Assembly: GCA_946532115.1 (NCBI GenBank)
Contig: CAMNBC010000006.1
Location: forward strand, 1-41,574
Source of the DNA: an uncultured Treponema sp.
GTDB lineage: Bacteria; Spirochaetota; Spirochaetia; Treponematales; Treponemataceae
DNA: 41,574 nt
Reading direction: 5' to 3'
The translations under genes and the position numbers were made by a program. This document shows, one piece after another, positions 17,884-27,654 of the stretch (within the stretch, counting starts at the first letter, position 1; each line of letters starts with the position of its first letter). The notes beneath the pieces are model-generated. The model was not told the DNA's origin. It made no database searches and was given only the letters and a program-made list of their open reading frames with translations.

Positions 17884-20130
17884 CTATTCTACCTTAAACT
17901 TATTCATTGCATCGCGAAGCTTAGCAATACTTTCTACGTTTCGTTCAACACATTCGCGAGCCTTCTTTGAAAGATTACCGATTGCATCAGTTTTATCAGT
18001 CATGTTCTTTACATTAGTATTTACTGAAGTTGTCATTCGGGCAATGCGGTCCATTTCAAATGAAACCTGTTTGCTTCCTTCCATCATTTCATCAGAGTCG
18101 TTCTTAACATTTACTGTAATTTCGTTGATTGTTCGCATAAGTTCAAGAACCTGTGCACCACCCTTATTCTGCTGCTGCATTTCTTCATCAATAATAAGTT
18201 CCTGTTCACTTACAGTCTTAGTAAGATTGAAGATGCTGTTAAACTGATTTTGAACCTGAATTGTAGATTCGGTAACGGTTTTGATAAGGTCCTGAACATC
18301 TTTAAGTTCATTCTGAATCTTTGTACCCTGAGAGTTAGATTCCTCAGCAAGTTTTCGGATTTCTCCAGCAACTACAGAGAATCCCTGTCCCTTATCACCA
18401 GCATGGGCAGCCTCAATTGCCGCATTCATGGCAAGAAGGTTTGTCTGACTCGCAATATTTCGAATAACTGAAGATGCTTCCTGCAGGTTCTTTGAACGAT
18501 CTTGAATCTTTATTGAAAGGTCAGCCATATTATTAATCAGGTTCTGACCAAGTTCAGAAGCCTGTTCCAGCATTTGCATTGAAGCACGGTTATTTTCAAG
18601 AATGAATGATACGTGACGGATATTTTCTGTCATCTGCTCCACTGAAGAAGATGATTCTGTAACACTTGATGCCTGTGCATCAATATTCTCATTAAGTTTT
18701 TTGATGTTCTTTACAATCTGTTCAACTACAGAAAGAGCTTCCTCCACTCCGGCTGCATGATCCTGCATCTGCTCCTGAATAGATTCAATACTTGTTGTAA
18801 TATCTGTAACGGCCTGTGAAGTCTGGCTCATAGAATCATTAAGTTCTGTACCAATCTCATCCATTTCTTCACTTGAAACCTTAACATCTTTGATTGAAAC
18901 CGAAAGTTTATCCATCGTCTTATTAAAGCTTTCGCACATTGCTCCGATTTCATTATTCTGATTTGCATGCAGGCGAACCGTCATATCTCCGTCACCTTCA
19001 CTGATATTTTGCAATGCATCTACTGTTGTCTTAAGAGGCTTTGTAATTCTTGTTACAACTCCAAATACAATTATCATTACAATAATAATCTGAAGCGCAA
19101 AGGCTGTAATAATAATCCAGATTGTGGTCCAGGCACTTGCATCAATTTCTGATTCAGGTGTCATAGAAACAAAGAACCAGGAATTACCAGAATGGTCTAC
19201 CTGAGTTTTTACAATAGTAACAAACATATCCTGATGATTGATATTAGCTGAAAAAGTAATAGTTGAATAATCTACATAACAATCAGAAATATCATCACCT
19301 TCTTTTGCCCGGCTTCCATCTGGTTTGATATATACAGTTTCAAAATATTTTTTAAGATTATCATCTAAGAAAAATAAAGATTTATTTCCTACTACAGAAT
19401 TATCAGAAGAAGCAAGCACAGCTCCGGACGATGTAAAGAATTGACAAGTTGTTCCTTTGAAAATTGAATTGCCTTCCATAAGCCCTTCAAGCCCCGAAAG
19501 TACAATATCAATTCCTGCAATACCGTTATGCTGCCCAAGAGAGTTCTGAATCTGACTGAAAACCTGAGCAGTTAATACAGATTCACCATCAAGAGTTGTG
19601 AGTACAGGCTCACTAATATATGAATAATTCTTTTTAGCAGCCTGCTCAATCTGTGCTTCTGAGAATTCAGAAACAATATCATTTTTTATACGACCATTTT
19701 TATCACGAATATAATGAATCTTAAACTGACCTGATGGATTATCATCATAATCCTGCCGCAACTTGTCTTTATGATCGAACATATTTGGCAGCCAGTAAGC
19801 CCAGGCAGAATTAATTGAAGAAGATTTTACCATAGCACGAACTTCCTGTTCAGCTGCAGATGCCCTCTGCTTTTCTGGTATAGCCCATGTACCTCCAAGA
19901 ATTCCAGCAAAGGCTTCTGCAGAATAAACAATTTCTGTCATATTACGTTCTACAGTCATACCCTTTGATTCTGTAAGGGTTACAATGCTCTTGGTAATCT
20001 GCTCTTTGTTACTTCGCAGAACCGTACGTCCAATTATGAAGGTCATAACTATAGAAATTAGAACCATTCCTAAACCTAGCGACAAAACCAGACTTAATCT
20101 GATAGAAGTCTTTGATTTTTCCTTACTCAT
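17884..20130 (-). CDS. Methyl-accepting chemotaxis protein with Cache-type sensor
   Basis: Two TM segments, HAMP, hairpin [41 protein letters not shown]. Confidence 0.95.
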   Translation of the reverse strand: MSKEKSKTSIRLSLVLSLGLGMVLISIVMTFIIGRTVLRSNKEQITKSIVTLTESKGMTVERNMTEIVYSAEAFAGILGGTWAIPEKQRASAAEQEVRAMVKSSSINSAWAYWLPNMFDHKDKLRQDYDDNPSGQFKIHYIRDKNGRIKNDIVSEFSEAQIEQAAKKNYSYISEPVLTTLDGESVLTAQVFSQIQNSLGQHNGIAGIDIVLSGLEGLMEGNSIFKGTTCQFFTSSGAVLASSDNSVVGNKSLFFLDDNLKKYFETVYIKPDGSRAKEGDDISDCYVDYSTITFSANINHQDMFVTIVKTQVDHSGNSWFFVSMTPESEIDASAWTTIWIIITAFALQIIIVMIIVFGVVTRITKPLKTTVDALQNISEGDGDMTVRLHANQNNEIGAMCESFNKTMDKLSVSIKDVKVSSEEMDEIGTELNDSMSQTSQAVTDITTSIESIQEQMQDHAAGVEEALSVVEQIVKNIKKLNENIDAQASSVTESSSSVEQMTENIRHVSFILENNRASMQMLEQASELGQNLINNMADLSIKIQDRSKNLQEASSVIRNIASQTNLLAMNAAIEAAHAGDKGQGFSVVAGEIRKLAEESNSQGTKIQNELKDVQDLIKTVTESTIQVQNQFNSIFNLTKTVSEQELIIDEEMQQQNKGGAQVLELMRTINEITVNVKNDSDEMMEGSKQVSFEMDRIARMTTSVNTNVKNMTDKTDAIGNLSKKARECVERNVESIAKLRDAMNKFKVE

Positions 20131-20159
20131 ATTTTGCTCCTGTATAAGTTTAGTACTCT

Positions 20160-22055
20160 TTATTTCTTATCATCTTCCTTATGGAAGGCTTGTTTTTGTT
20201 CATACATAATATTGTCTACATTTTCAACAGCCTGCTCAAGCGTCAAATCTGATTGTGGAGGAACCGAATAAGTACCAACACTTGCAGACAAATTATAAGG
20301 CAAGTGCATGACCGCAGTTTTGGAAGCAAGTCTCTTTTTTATCATTGTACAGTAATCTTCTCCATTATAGTTTTTACTGTTTCCAACGACAAGAAATTCA
20401 TCGCCGCCATAGCGTATGCACAACCAGTTTTTAGGAACTGTTTCCATAACTGCAGCAGAAACAGTTTTTACAGCAAGGTCACCGTGAAGATGTCCGAACT
20501 GGTCATTTATATGCTTCATCTTATTTATATCTACAAAGAAAAGTACTGTAGTAAGGCCGTTTTTCTTGTTCTGGGCATAAAATGGTTTTGCAAGTTTATC
20601 CAGACCCTGACGATTCAAACAACCGGAAAGAGCATCTTTTGTTGAAAGACGCAGATACTGCTGACTCATCTGTTTGAACATATTTCTTTTTCGGAAATGC
20701 TCAACACCGTTTCCCATATTACGGCTCCACATATATCCGTAACGGTTATCTATCATAGATAAATCATTTTTCGTTACAAAATAACCATGCACATACGAAT
20801 GATGAAAAACCGGCAGAAAATGGAAAATATTACTTCCGGGTGTCTTCATTTTTGCAGGAATCAACTCGCGGGTAGGAATCATCTCACGCAGATATTTCTG
20901 ATTATTTTGTACGGAGCAGATTGCCTGAACCTGAGGCCCGTACGTAAGATTCTGAGGAAGATTTTCTGCAGAATTAATAAGAACTGAAGTCCAGTCAGAT
21001 TTCATAAAAATACAGAAATCAGAACCTTCAAAAGGATGTGATTTTGTAAAGAAATTTTCTATATTTGTAAGAAGAGTAAACACATCGCCTGCTTCAGTGA
21101 AAATCTCACCTAAAGTTTCCATATGACGGTCAAATGCTTCTTTTTTATTTGCTTCATCAAGAATCTTCAGGGTAAATAGATTCTGTTCATTAGTTATAGA
21201 ATATGCACAGCCACATGACTGTCGGAATACAGGAGTGCTCTTTATTTTCAAAATTTGAGAACCATTCACTCCGCATAAAAGCCTGCTTACAGCTTCTGAA
21301 CCTAACAGCTCTGCATTATTTTTTACTGTGGTGATAGATGGTTTTGTACACCTGGATTCATAAATATCATCAAAACCTATAATTTTGAGTTGTTCCGGAA
21401 CTTTTATATTATTTTCAACAGCAACTTTTAACAATGCCATTGCAAGAAAGTCATTTGCACAAACAAAGGCCTGCGGTAATTTTTTTCCTGACTTTATGTA
21501 GTCATTAAAAAAATAATATGCACAATGATAATCACAGGATTTTATGTTATAAACCTTACTGGAATCAAATTCAATATTATTATCTTTAAGAACAGTTGTA
21601 TAAGCCTTATATCGTTCTACTATATCTACAGAAGATTCTGATCCGGAAATATAAGCCAAGTCTGTAACGTTGTGCATTTTTATCATATGATCAAGCACTT
21701 CGTACATACCAGAATAATTATCAACCTTCAGGCAGCATATTCCATCCATTTTTTTATTGATGGAAATAACAGGTTTATTTGCTTTTAAAATACGCAGACG
21801 CTCTCGTTCCAGAATTCGAACATTTTTGATTAAATCTGAAAGAATTACTATACCGTCAAAATCTTCATATTTGATAATATTATAAATAGAAAAGCCTGTA
21901 TAATTAGGGAAGCCGGAATATTCATCGTAGTTATAGGTATTAAAAAGATAAATATCTATATCTTTACCTTCAACTGCACGTTTCATTCCGTTCATGAAAT
22001 CTTTGAGAAAATACGTACTCCATCCACAAGCGAGGACAGCAATTCGTCTATTCAT
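20160..22055 (-). CDS. LacI-type periplasmic-binding-protein-like sensor fused to GGDEF diguanylate cyclase, no HTH
   Basis: N-terminal type-1 PBP fold ([15 protein letters not shown]...[22 protein letters not shown]); C-terminal [11 protein letters not shown]. Confidence 0.88.
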   Translation of the reverse strand: MNRRIAVLACGWSTYFLKDFMNGMKRAVEGKDIDIYLFNTYNYDEYSGFPNYTGFSIYNIIKYEDFDGIVILSDLIKNVRILERERLRILKANKPVISINKKMDGICCLKVDNYSGMYEVLDHMIKMHNVTDLAYISGSESSVDIVERYKAYTTVLKDNNIEFDSSKVYNIKSCDYHCAYYFFNDYIKSGKKLPQAFVCANDFLAMALLKVAVENNIKVPEQLKIIGFDDIYESRCTKPSITTVKNNAELLGSEAVSRLLCGVNGSQILKIKSTPVFRQSCGCAYSITNEQNLFTLKILDEANKKEAFDRHMETLGEIFTEAGDVFTLLTNIENFFTKSHPFEGSDFCIFMKSDWTSVLINSAENLPQNLTYGPQVQAICSVQNNQKYLREMIPTRELIPAKMKTPGSNIFHFLPVFHHSYVHGYFVTKNDLSMIDNRYGYMWSRNMGNGVEHFRKRNMFKQMSQQYLRLSTKDALSGCLNRQGLDKLAKPFYAQNKKNGLTTVLFFVDINKMKHINDQFGHLHGDLAVKTVSAAVMETVPKNWLCIRYGGDEFLVVGNSKNYNGEDYCTMIKKRLASKTAVMHLPYNLSASVGTYSVPPQSDLTLEQAVENVDNIMYEQKQAFHKEDDKK

Positions 22056-22137
22056 AAACTACATTATAACATGAAAGAAGGTATTGTGCAAAATTAATGT
22101 TTATTAATATATTAATAGTAAAAAGAAGGAAATATAT

Positions 22138-23181
22138 ATGCAAAAAACACACGTCAAAATCAATTCTCTTTTATCTTACTTTATGATATTATTCTGCCTT
22201 GCAGCTTTACTTACTGGCTGTAAGAAAAAAACTATAAAACAGGAAATAACAAAAATGGAAGAAAAAACATTTCATGAAAATCCTATTATCAAAAACATTT
22301 ATACAGCTGATCCGGCACCTATGGTTTATGGAGACACACTTTACCTTTACACAACACATGATGAAGATCAACTCGTAAATAACTTTTACACCATGAAAGA
22401 CTGGCGTTGTTTTTCTACAAAAGATATGGTGAACTGGACAGACCACGGAACAATCTTTTCTCTTGATGATATTTATTGGGCAGATGACCGCGCATGGGCA
22501 CCACAATGTATAGAGCGTAACGGTAAATTCTATCTTTACTGCCCTGTACATAAAAAAAATGGAGGCATGGCAATTGCAGTAGGTATTTCAGACAATCCGG
22601 CAGGTCCTTTCAAAGATATTACACACCCTCTGATTGATGAAGGCGACTGGAATGATATAGACCCGACAGTTTTTATTGATGATGACGGACAGGCTTATCT
22701 TTACTTTGGAAATCCAGAATTGCGCTATGTTCTCTTAAACGAAGATATGATTTCTTTTAACAAAGAAGTCGGAATTCAAAAAATACCTATGACACAGGAA
22801 GCCTTTTCTAAAGGTAGCCATAATACAGGCACAAGTTATGGAGAAGGTCCCTGGTTCTACAAACGAAACGGGCTTTACTATATGGTATATGCAGCTTTTG
22901 CAGAAGGTGAAAAACGAAATGAGCACCTTGCCTACTCAACTTCTAAATCACCAACAGGACCATGGACTTACGGCGGAATTTTGATGGAAGAAGGCCCTTG
23001 TTTTACAAATCACCCTGGAATTGCTGATTTTAAGGGACATTCATATCTTTTCTATCATACAGATGAACTTCCTGGCGGAAGCCTTTTCCATAGAAGTGTC
23101 TGTGTTGCAGAATTCAAATATAATGAAGACGGCACAATCAGCACAATTGATAAGTGCAATGGTGTCAGCATCATAAAATAA
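22138..23181 (+). CDS. Glycoside hydrolase family 43-like lipoprotein
   Basis: Lipobox-like AALLTGC; NPIIKNIYTADPAPMVYGDTLYLYTTHDED; DPTVFIDDDGQAYLYFGN; GEGPWFYKRNGLYYMVY. Confidence 0.9.
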   Translation: MQKTHVKINSLLSYFMILFCLAALLTGCKKKTIKQEITKMEEKTFHENPIIKNIYTADPAPMVYGDTLYLYTTHDEDQLVNNFYTMKDWRCFSTKDMVNWTDHGTIFSLDDIYWADDRAWAPQCIERNGKFYLYCPVHKKNGGMAIAVGISDNPAGPFKDITHPLIDEGDWNDIDPTVFIDDDGQAYLYFGNPELRYVLLNEDMISFNKEVGIQKIPMTQEAFSKGSHNTGTSYGEGPWFYKRNGLYYMVYAAFAEGEKRNEHLAYSTSKSPTGPWTYGGILMEEGPCFTNHPGIADFKGHSYLFYHTDELPGGSLFHRSVCVAEFKYNEDGTISTIDKCNGVSIIK

Positions 23182-23196
23182 AAAAGAAATAAAAAT

Positions 23197-24378
23197 TTAC
23201 TTTCGTAACATGAACTTTTTACCAATGTTCATAACAGGACGAACAAACCACGGACGTAAATCTTTATCTGCTTTTTTAAGCATTTCTCTGATTGGAATTT
23301 TCTGCGGACAGTGCTTTTCGCATTTTCCGCAGCCAATACAGGCGGTTGCAAAGGCTGAATCTTTACGCAAAAGCGTTGTCTGAAAATAATCCTTCATGCC
23401 AGAAACTTTACCTTCTGAATACATCAGGTTCCAGCCGCGGAAAATACCAGGAATATCAATTCCTTTTGGACAAGGCATGCAGTAACGGCAGCCTGTGCAA
23501 CCAACCTTTTCTGTACGTTTTATTTCTGCAATTATCTTTGAAATAAAATCAAAATCTTCCTTAGTAAAATGGCCGGCCGGAGCATCACTGGCAATACGTG
23601 CATTTTCTTCAACCATATCCATACTATTCATGCCCGAAAGAACACAGGTCACTTCGCTCTGATTATAAAGCCAGCGGAAGCCCCACTCTGCCGCAGACCA
23701 TCCATGCGGATGAGAAGCTATCATTTTCTTTGCAGATTCCGGAAGCAGATTTACAAGCTTACCACCACGCAGCGGCTCCATTATCCAGACAGGAATACCT
23801 TTAGCAGCAGCGGCATGAAGCCCGTCTTTACCTGCCTGTGAAACTTCATCAAGATAGTTATACTGAATCATACAGAAATCCCAGTCATAATCATTTAAGA
23901 TTTTCTGGAACATTTCTGTTGTACCGTGGAAAGAAAATCCGATATTTCTGATTTCTCCGCTTGCCTTACGTTTTGCAATCCAGTCTTCAATTCCAATTGC
24001 CTTAAGTTTTTCCCACTGAGAAAAATCAGTAAGATGATGCATCAGATAATAATCAACATAAGTAGTTCGCAGACGGCTAAGCTCTTCTGCAAAATATTTA
24101 TCAATGGCTGCTGAATTAGAAATAAGATATTGAGGAAGTTTTGTAGCTATATTTATCTTTTCTCGAATTCCTGTTCGCTCTACAATTTCACCAAGAGCAG
24201 CTTCGCTTCCTGTATAAATATATGCAGTATCAAAATAATTAACACCGGCTTCTACAGCGGCGAGAATTTCTTTTTCAGCTTTGTCGATATCTATGCGCCC
24301 AGCCTTTGTAGTAAAGCGCATACATCCATAACCTAAAATTGAAACATCCTCTCCGTGCTTATTCTTTCGATATTGCAT
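23197..24378 (-). CDS. Aldo/keto reductase with C-terminal 4Fe-4S ferredoxin-like domain
   Basis: MQYRKNKHGEDVSILGYGCMRF...YFDTAYIYTGSEAALG; CTGCRYCMPCPKGIDIP...CIGCGKCEKHCPQKIPI. Confidence 0.92.
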   Translation of the reverse strand: MQYRKNKHGEDVSILGYGCMRFTTKAGRIDIDKAEKEILAAVEAGVNYFDTAYIYTGSEAALGEIVERTGIREKINIATKLPQYLISNSAAIDKYFAEELSRLRTTYVDYYLMHHLTDFSQWEKLKAIGIEDWIAKRKASGEIRNIGFSFHGTTEMFQKILNDYDWDFCMIQYNYLDEVSQAGKDGLHAAAAKGIPVWIMEPLRGGKLVNLLPESAKKMIASHPHGWSAAEWGFRWLYNQSEVTCVLSGMNSMDMVEENARIASDAPAGHFTKEDFDFISKIIAEIKRTEKVGCTGCRYCMPCPKGIDIPGIFRGWNLMYSEGKVSGMKDYFQTTLLRKDSAFATACIGCGKCEKHCPQKIPIREMLKKADKDLRPWFVRPVMNIGKKFMLRK

Positions 24379-24447
24379 CAGATATACCTCTACTTTAAAT
24401 ATAAAACATATTATAGAGCAAGGAAAGAGAAATATAATAACATTTTG

Positions 24448-24514
24448 TTAGGCATACGCCGCTTCGCGTCGTTTGCATTATGGAAATTATTAACTAGTGC
24501 GCTCACGCGCACTA
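24448..24514. repeat. 67-bp direct repeat, copy 1
   Basis: ttaggcatacgccgcttcgcgtcgtttgcattatggaaattattaactagtgcgctcacgcgcacta. Confidence 0.93.
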
Positions 24515-24604
24515 GGCCGCTCGATAAATCTCGCGAGCCGTTTTTGTGTAAACGCTAAACGACAGTCCCGATGGACTGTCGTTTTTAATGCGTTTGCTAT
24601 ATTA
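24515..24604. repeat. Composite intergenic repeat (GC palindrome + CTAARCGACAGTC palindrome), copy 2
   Basis: ggccgctcgataaatctcgcgagccg ... ctaaacgacagtcccgatggactgtcgtttttaatgcgtttgctatatta. Confidence 0.8.
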
Positions 24605-24669
24605 GGCATACGCCGCTTCGCGTCGTTTGCATTTATGGAAATTATTAACTAGTGCGCTCACGCGCACTA
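24602..24669. repeat. 68-bp direct repeat, copy 2 (one extra T)
   Basis: ttaggcatacgccgcttcgcgtcgtttgcatttatggaaattattaactagtgcgctcacgcgcacta; its end supplies the stop codon of the next gene. Confidence 0.93.
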
Positions 24670-26940
24670 TGCATCAATTTCTTTGGCGAGGTTGTGCACA
24701 ATAAAGTCGCGGCGTTCCGGGGTGTTGTTACCCATGTAGAACTTGAGAACCTGAGGCACATTCTTGAGAGTCTGGATTGTAACCTGAGTCAGGTGCATTC
24801 CTTTATCTTCACTTTCGCCTTCTTTACGAGGGAAGATGAACTGGCCGAACTCACTCGGATTAATTTCTCCAAGTCCCTTAAATCGTGTTACCTCAGCAGT
24901 TTTTCCCATCTTGGCAACTTCTTTATCGCGGCTTTCTTCGCTATAGCAGTAAACGGTTTTTGTTTTATTACGCACACGGAAAAGCGGAGTTTCAAGAATA
25001 TAAACATGCCCTGTCAAAACAAGCTCTTCAAAGAAAAGCAACAGATAAGTCATTACAAGATTTCTGATATGGAATCCGTCGTTATCGGCATCGGTTGCAA
25101 TGATGATTTTGTCATAGCGCAGACCTTCAATATCTTTTTGAACACCGAGACTGAATGTCAGATTTTTAAGCTCTTCATTTTCAAAAAGAGCAGACTTTTT
25201 ACGTCCGTACATATTTTCCGGCTTACCGCGTAACGAGAAAATTGCCTGGTAAGAAACATCGCGGCTTCCTACCATTGAACCTGTCGCAGAATCTCCCTCG
25301 GTAATAAAAATCATACTGTTGGCACCTTTTTCACCATCCTGAAGGTGATAGCGGCAATCCTTAAGTTTCTGGATTTTAAGCATTACAGATTTTTCTGCTT
25401 CGCGAATCTGTTTTTCTGTCACACTGTTAATTTCATTGCGGGCTTTCTGATTTTTGATTATTTTTTCTTCGAGTGCGCCTGCTACATCCGGATTATGACG
25501 AAGCCAGTCATCTACAGCAAGCTGAACTTCCTTGATGATTGGAGCACGAATTTCAACGTTACCAAGCTTATTCTTCGTCTGGCTTGTAAACATAGGATTA
25601 TCAAGACCAATTTTGAGGGCACAGATGAGTCCGCCACAAACGTCTTTTTCGTCATATTCTTTTTTGAAGAAAGAGTTTACTCCTTTAGTAACACCGTCGA
25701 GGAAGGATGTAACGTGGGTACCACCGTCCTCTGTGCTCTGGCCGTTTACAAAGGAATAAACGTATTTATCGAGTGAGTTTGTGTGAGTAAGAACAAATTC
25801 CAGGTTTTCACCCTTATAGCTGAAGATTTTATAAAGAGCCTTACCCTCACCATCCATTTCGTGAACAAGCAGATCCTGAATACCATTCTGGCTTATGTAG
25901 TCCTGTCCATTACATTTGAGAAGGAGTCCGGGATTGAGGTATGCATAATTCCAGAGTCGTTTTTCTACATACTCCATGTTGAAATTATATTTCCCAAATA
26001 GTTCAGTGTCCGGTTCGAATTCAAGGTAAGTTCCGTTTGGAACACCAGGTTTTGCATTACCCGTTTTACCGCTGATTTTTTCTCCTTTGGCAAATTCAAC
26101 TACGGCCATTTTTCCATCTCGAATGGATGCAGCCCGGAAATAAGAAGACAGTGCATTGGTAGCCTTAATACCTACACCGTTCATACCAATTGCCTGCTTG
26201 AATACATTGTTGTTATATTTGGCACCGGTATTTACGTTAGATACACAGTCTTCGAGTTTTCCAAGTGGAATACCGCGTCCGTAGTCTCGGATTTTTACAC
26301 GGCCTTCTTTAATTTCTATATCAATTTTTTTACCAAATCCCTGTGAAAATTCGTCTACAGAATTATCAATTCCTTCCTTTAACAGAATATAGATACCGTC
26401 GTTTTCGTTGGAACCATCTCCCAGAGAACCGATATACATACCAGGTCTGAGGCGGATATGTTCAAGACCTTCCAGGTGCTGAATTGAATCTTCATCGTAT
26501 ACAGCAGGAGCAGCTGGTGCAGCTTTTGCAGAACCTGTTTTAGCAGCAGTCTTTTTTGGAGTTGCGGCAGTTTCCTTAGCAGCTGTAACCGGCTTTGATG
26601 TAGTTTTAGGAGCAGCTGTCGTTTTAGCAGCAGTTGTCTTTGCAGCAGGCGATTTAGCAGCCGATGCCTTTGCAACGGTTGTTTTAGCTGCAGCTGTTTT
26701 AGGGGCAGATACTTTTGCAGTAGTTTTAGCTGCTGAAGTTTTTGCAGAAGTGCTTTTTGTACTTGTTTTTGCAGAGGTTTTAGTTGAAGCAGTTGTTTTA
26801 GCTGCAGTCTTTTTTGCCGGAGACGTTTTTGAAGCAGTTGATTTTGCAGAATCTTTTTCTGCTGCCTGCATAGCGGCAATACGAGCCTGAAGCCCTCCTT
26901 TAGAAGGCGATTTAGAAGATTTTTCAGCCATTTTTCCCAC
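24667..26940 (-). CDS. parE: DNA topoisomerase IV subunit B / GyrB-family ATPase with Lys/Ala/Thr-rich N-terminal extension
   Basis: LEHIRLRPGMYIGS, DYGRGIPLG, NGVGIKATNALS, FITEGDSATGS, ATDADNDGFHIRNL. Confidence 0.85.
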   Translation of the reverse strand: MGKMAEKSSKSPSKGGLQARIAAMQAAEKDSAKSTASKTSPAKKTAAKTTASTKTSAKTSTKSTSAKTSAAKTTAKVSAPKTAAAKTTVAKASAAKSPAAKTTAAKTTAAPKTTSKPVTAAKETAATPKKTAAKTGSAKAAPAAPAVYDEDSIQHLEGLEHIRLRPGMYIGSLGDGSNENDGIYILLKEGIDNSVDEFSQGFGKKIDIEIKEGRVKIRDYGRGIPLGKLEDCVSNVNTGAKYNNNVFKQAIGMNGVGIKATNALSSYFRAASIRDGKMAVVEFAKGEKISGKTGNAKPGVPNGTYLEFEPDTELFGKYNFNMEYVEKRLWNYAYLNPGLLLKCNGQDYISQNGIQDLLVHEMDGEGKALYKIFSYKGENLEFVLTHTNSLDKYVYSFVNGQSTEDGGTHVTSFLDGVTKGVNSFFKKEYDEKDVCGGLICALKIGLDNPMFTSQTKNKLGNVEIRAPIIKEVQLAVDDWLRHNPDVAGALEEKIIKNQKARNEINSVTEKQIREAEKSVMLKIQKLKDCRYHLQDGEKGANSMIFITEGDSATGSMVGSRDVSYQAIFSLRGKPENMYGRKKSALFENEELKNLTFSLGVQKDIEGLRYDKIIIATDADNDGFHIRNLVMTYLLLFFEELVLTGHVYILETPLFRVRNKTKTVYCYSEESRDKEVAKMGKTAEVTRFKGLGEINPSEFGQFIFPRKEGESEDKGMHLTQVTIQTLKNVPQVLKFYMGNNTPERRDFIVHNLAKEIDA

Positions 26941-27019
26941 CCAAATTGTTTATTATAATAGTAGAATTTTATTATGAGATTACAGTAAAGTCAAGAGGTT
27001 ATCAAAGACCGTAAACTGC

Positions 27020-27056
27020 AAAAAAAATCCCGCTCGGCACAAAGCTGGCGGGAGTT
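27020..27056 (-). terminator. Rho-independent terminator of rpsO
   Basis: Minus strand CCCGCCAGCTTTGTGCCGAGCGGGATTTTTTTT. Confidence 0.8.
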
Positions 27057-27104
27057 GAAAGTCGGCAAGAAAAACTTGTCGCTAAGGCTATTTTAAATCT
27101 TAGC

Positions 27105-27374
27105 CTACTTGCGAAGTCCGAGCTCTTTGATGAATGCACGGTAACCTTCAAGGTCTGTGCGTTCAAAGTAGCGGAGCATCTTGCGGCGCTGACCTACAAC
27201 TTTAAGAAGAGCGCGTTTTGCATTAGCATCCTTTGGGAACTGCTTGTTATGCTCTGTGAGCTGCTGAACACGCTGTGTCATAAGAGCAATCTGAACCTTT
27301 ACATTACCAGTGTCAGTGTCTTTTGCGCCGTACTTCTTTACTGTTGCGGCAGTTGTTTCTTTTGTAAGTGCCAT
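27105..27374 (-). CDS. rpsO: Ribosomal protein S15
   Basis: 89 aa; DTGNVKVQIALMTQRVQQLTEHNKQFPKDANAKRALLKVVGQRRKMLRYF. Confidence 0.97.
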   Translation of the reverse strand: MALTKETTAATVKKYGAKDTDTGNVKVQIALMTQRVQQLTEHNKQFPKDANAKRALLKVVGQRRKMLRYFERTDLEGYRAFIKELGLRK

Positions 27375-27654
27375 TATGGAACCCCTTATAAATATATTTT
27401 TCAGAATAAATCTGAAACACTGTCTAAGCGGAAATTATGCAGGTCGGTCTCCGGGTTTCTGGAAACAAATCACAAACATTCCGTAAAACAGATTTAATTA
27501 TTTTATAGAAAATAAAGAGGTTAATCAATATGAGACAAAAAAAGAGCAAAAAAAAATGACTCAGCGGCTTACCAGTTTTTACAAAAAAATGAATTTGATT
27601 TACAACTCACATTTCTTAAAGTATACTAAAAATATACAGGAGCCACAATTTTAG

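Noticed and set aside
24652-25233. 193-aa plus ORF antisense to the topoisomerase gene
   Set aside because: Cys/Phe/Ser-rich antisense translation, no family resemblance; the opposite frame is a clear GyrB/ParE family protein.
26379-26879. 166-aa Leu/Gln/Lys-rich minus ORF
   Set aside because: Out-of-frame reading of the Lys/Ala/Thr-rich topoisomerase tail; low complexity and no RBS logic.
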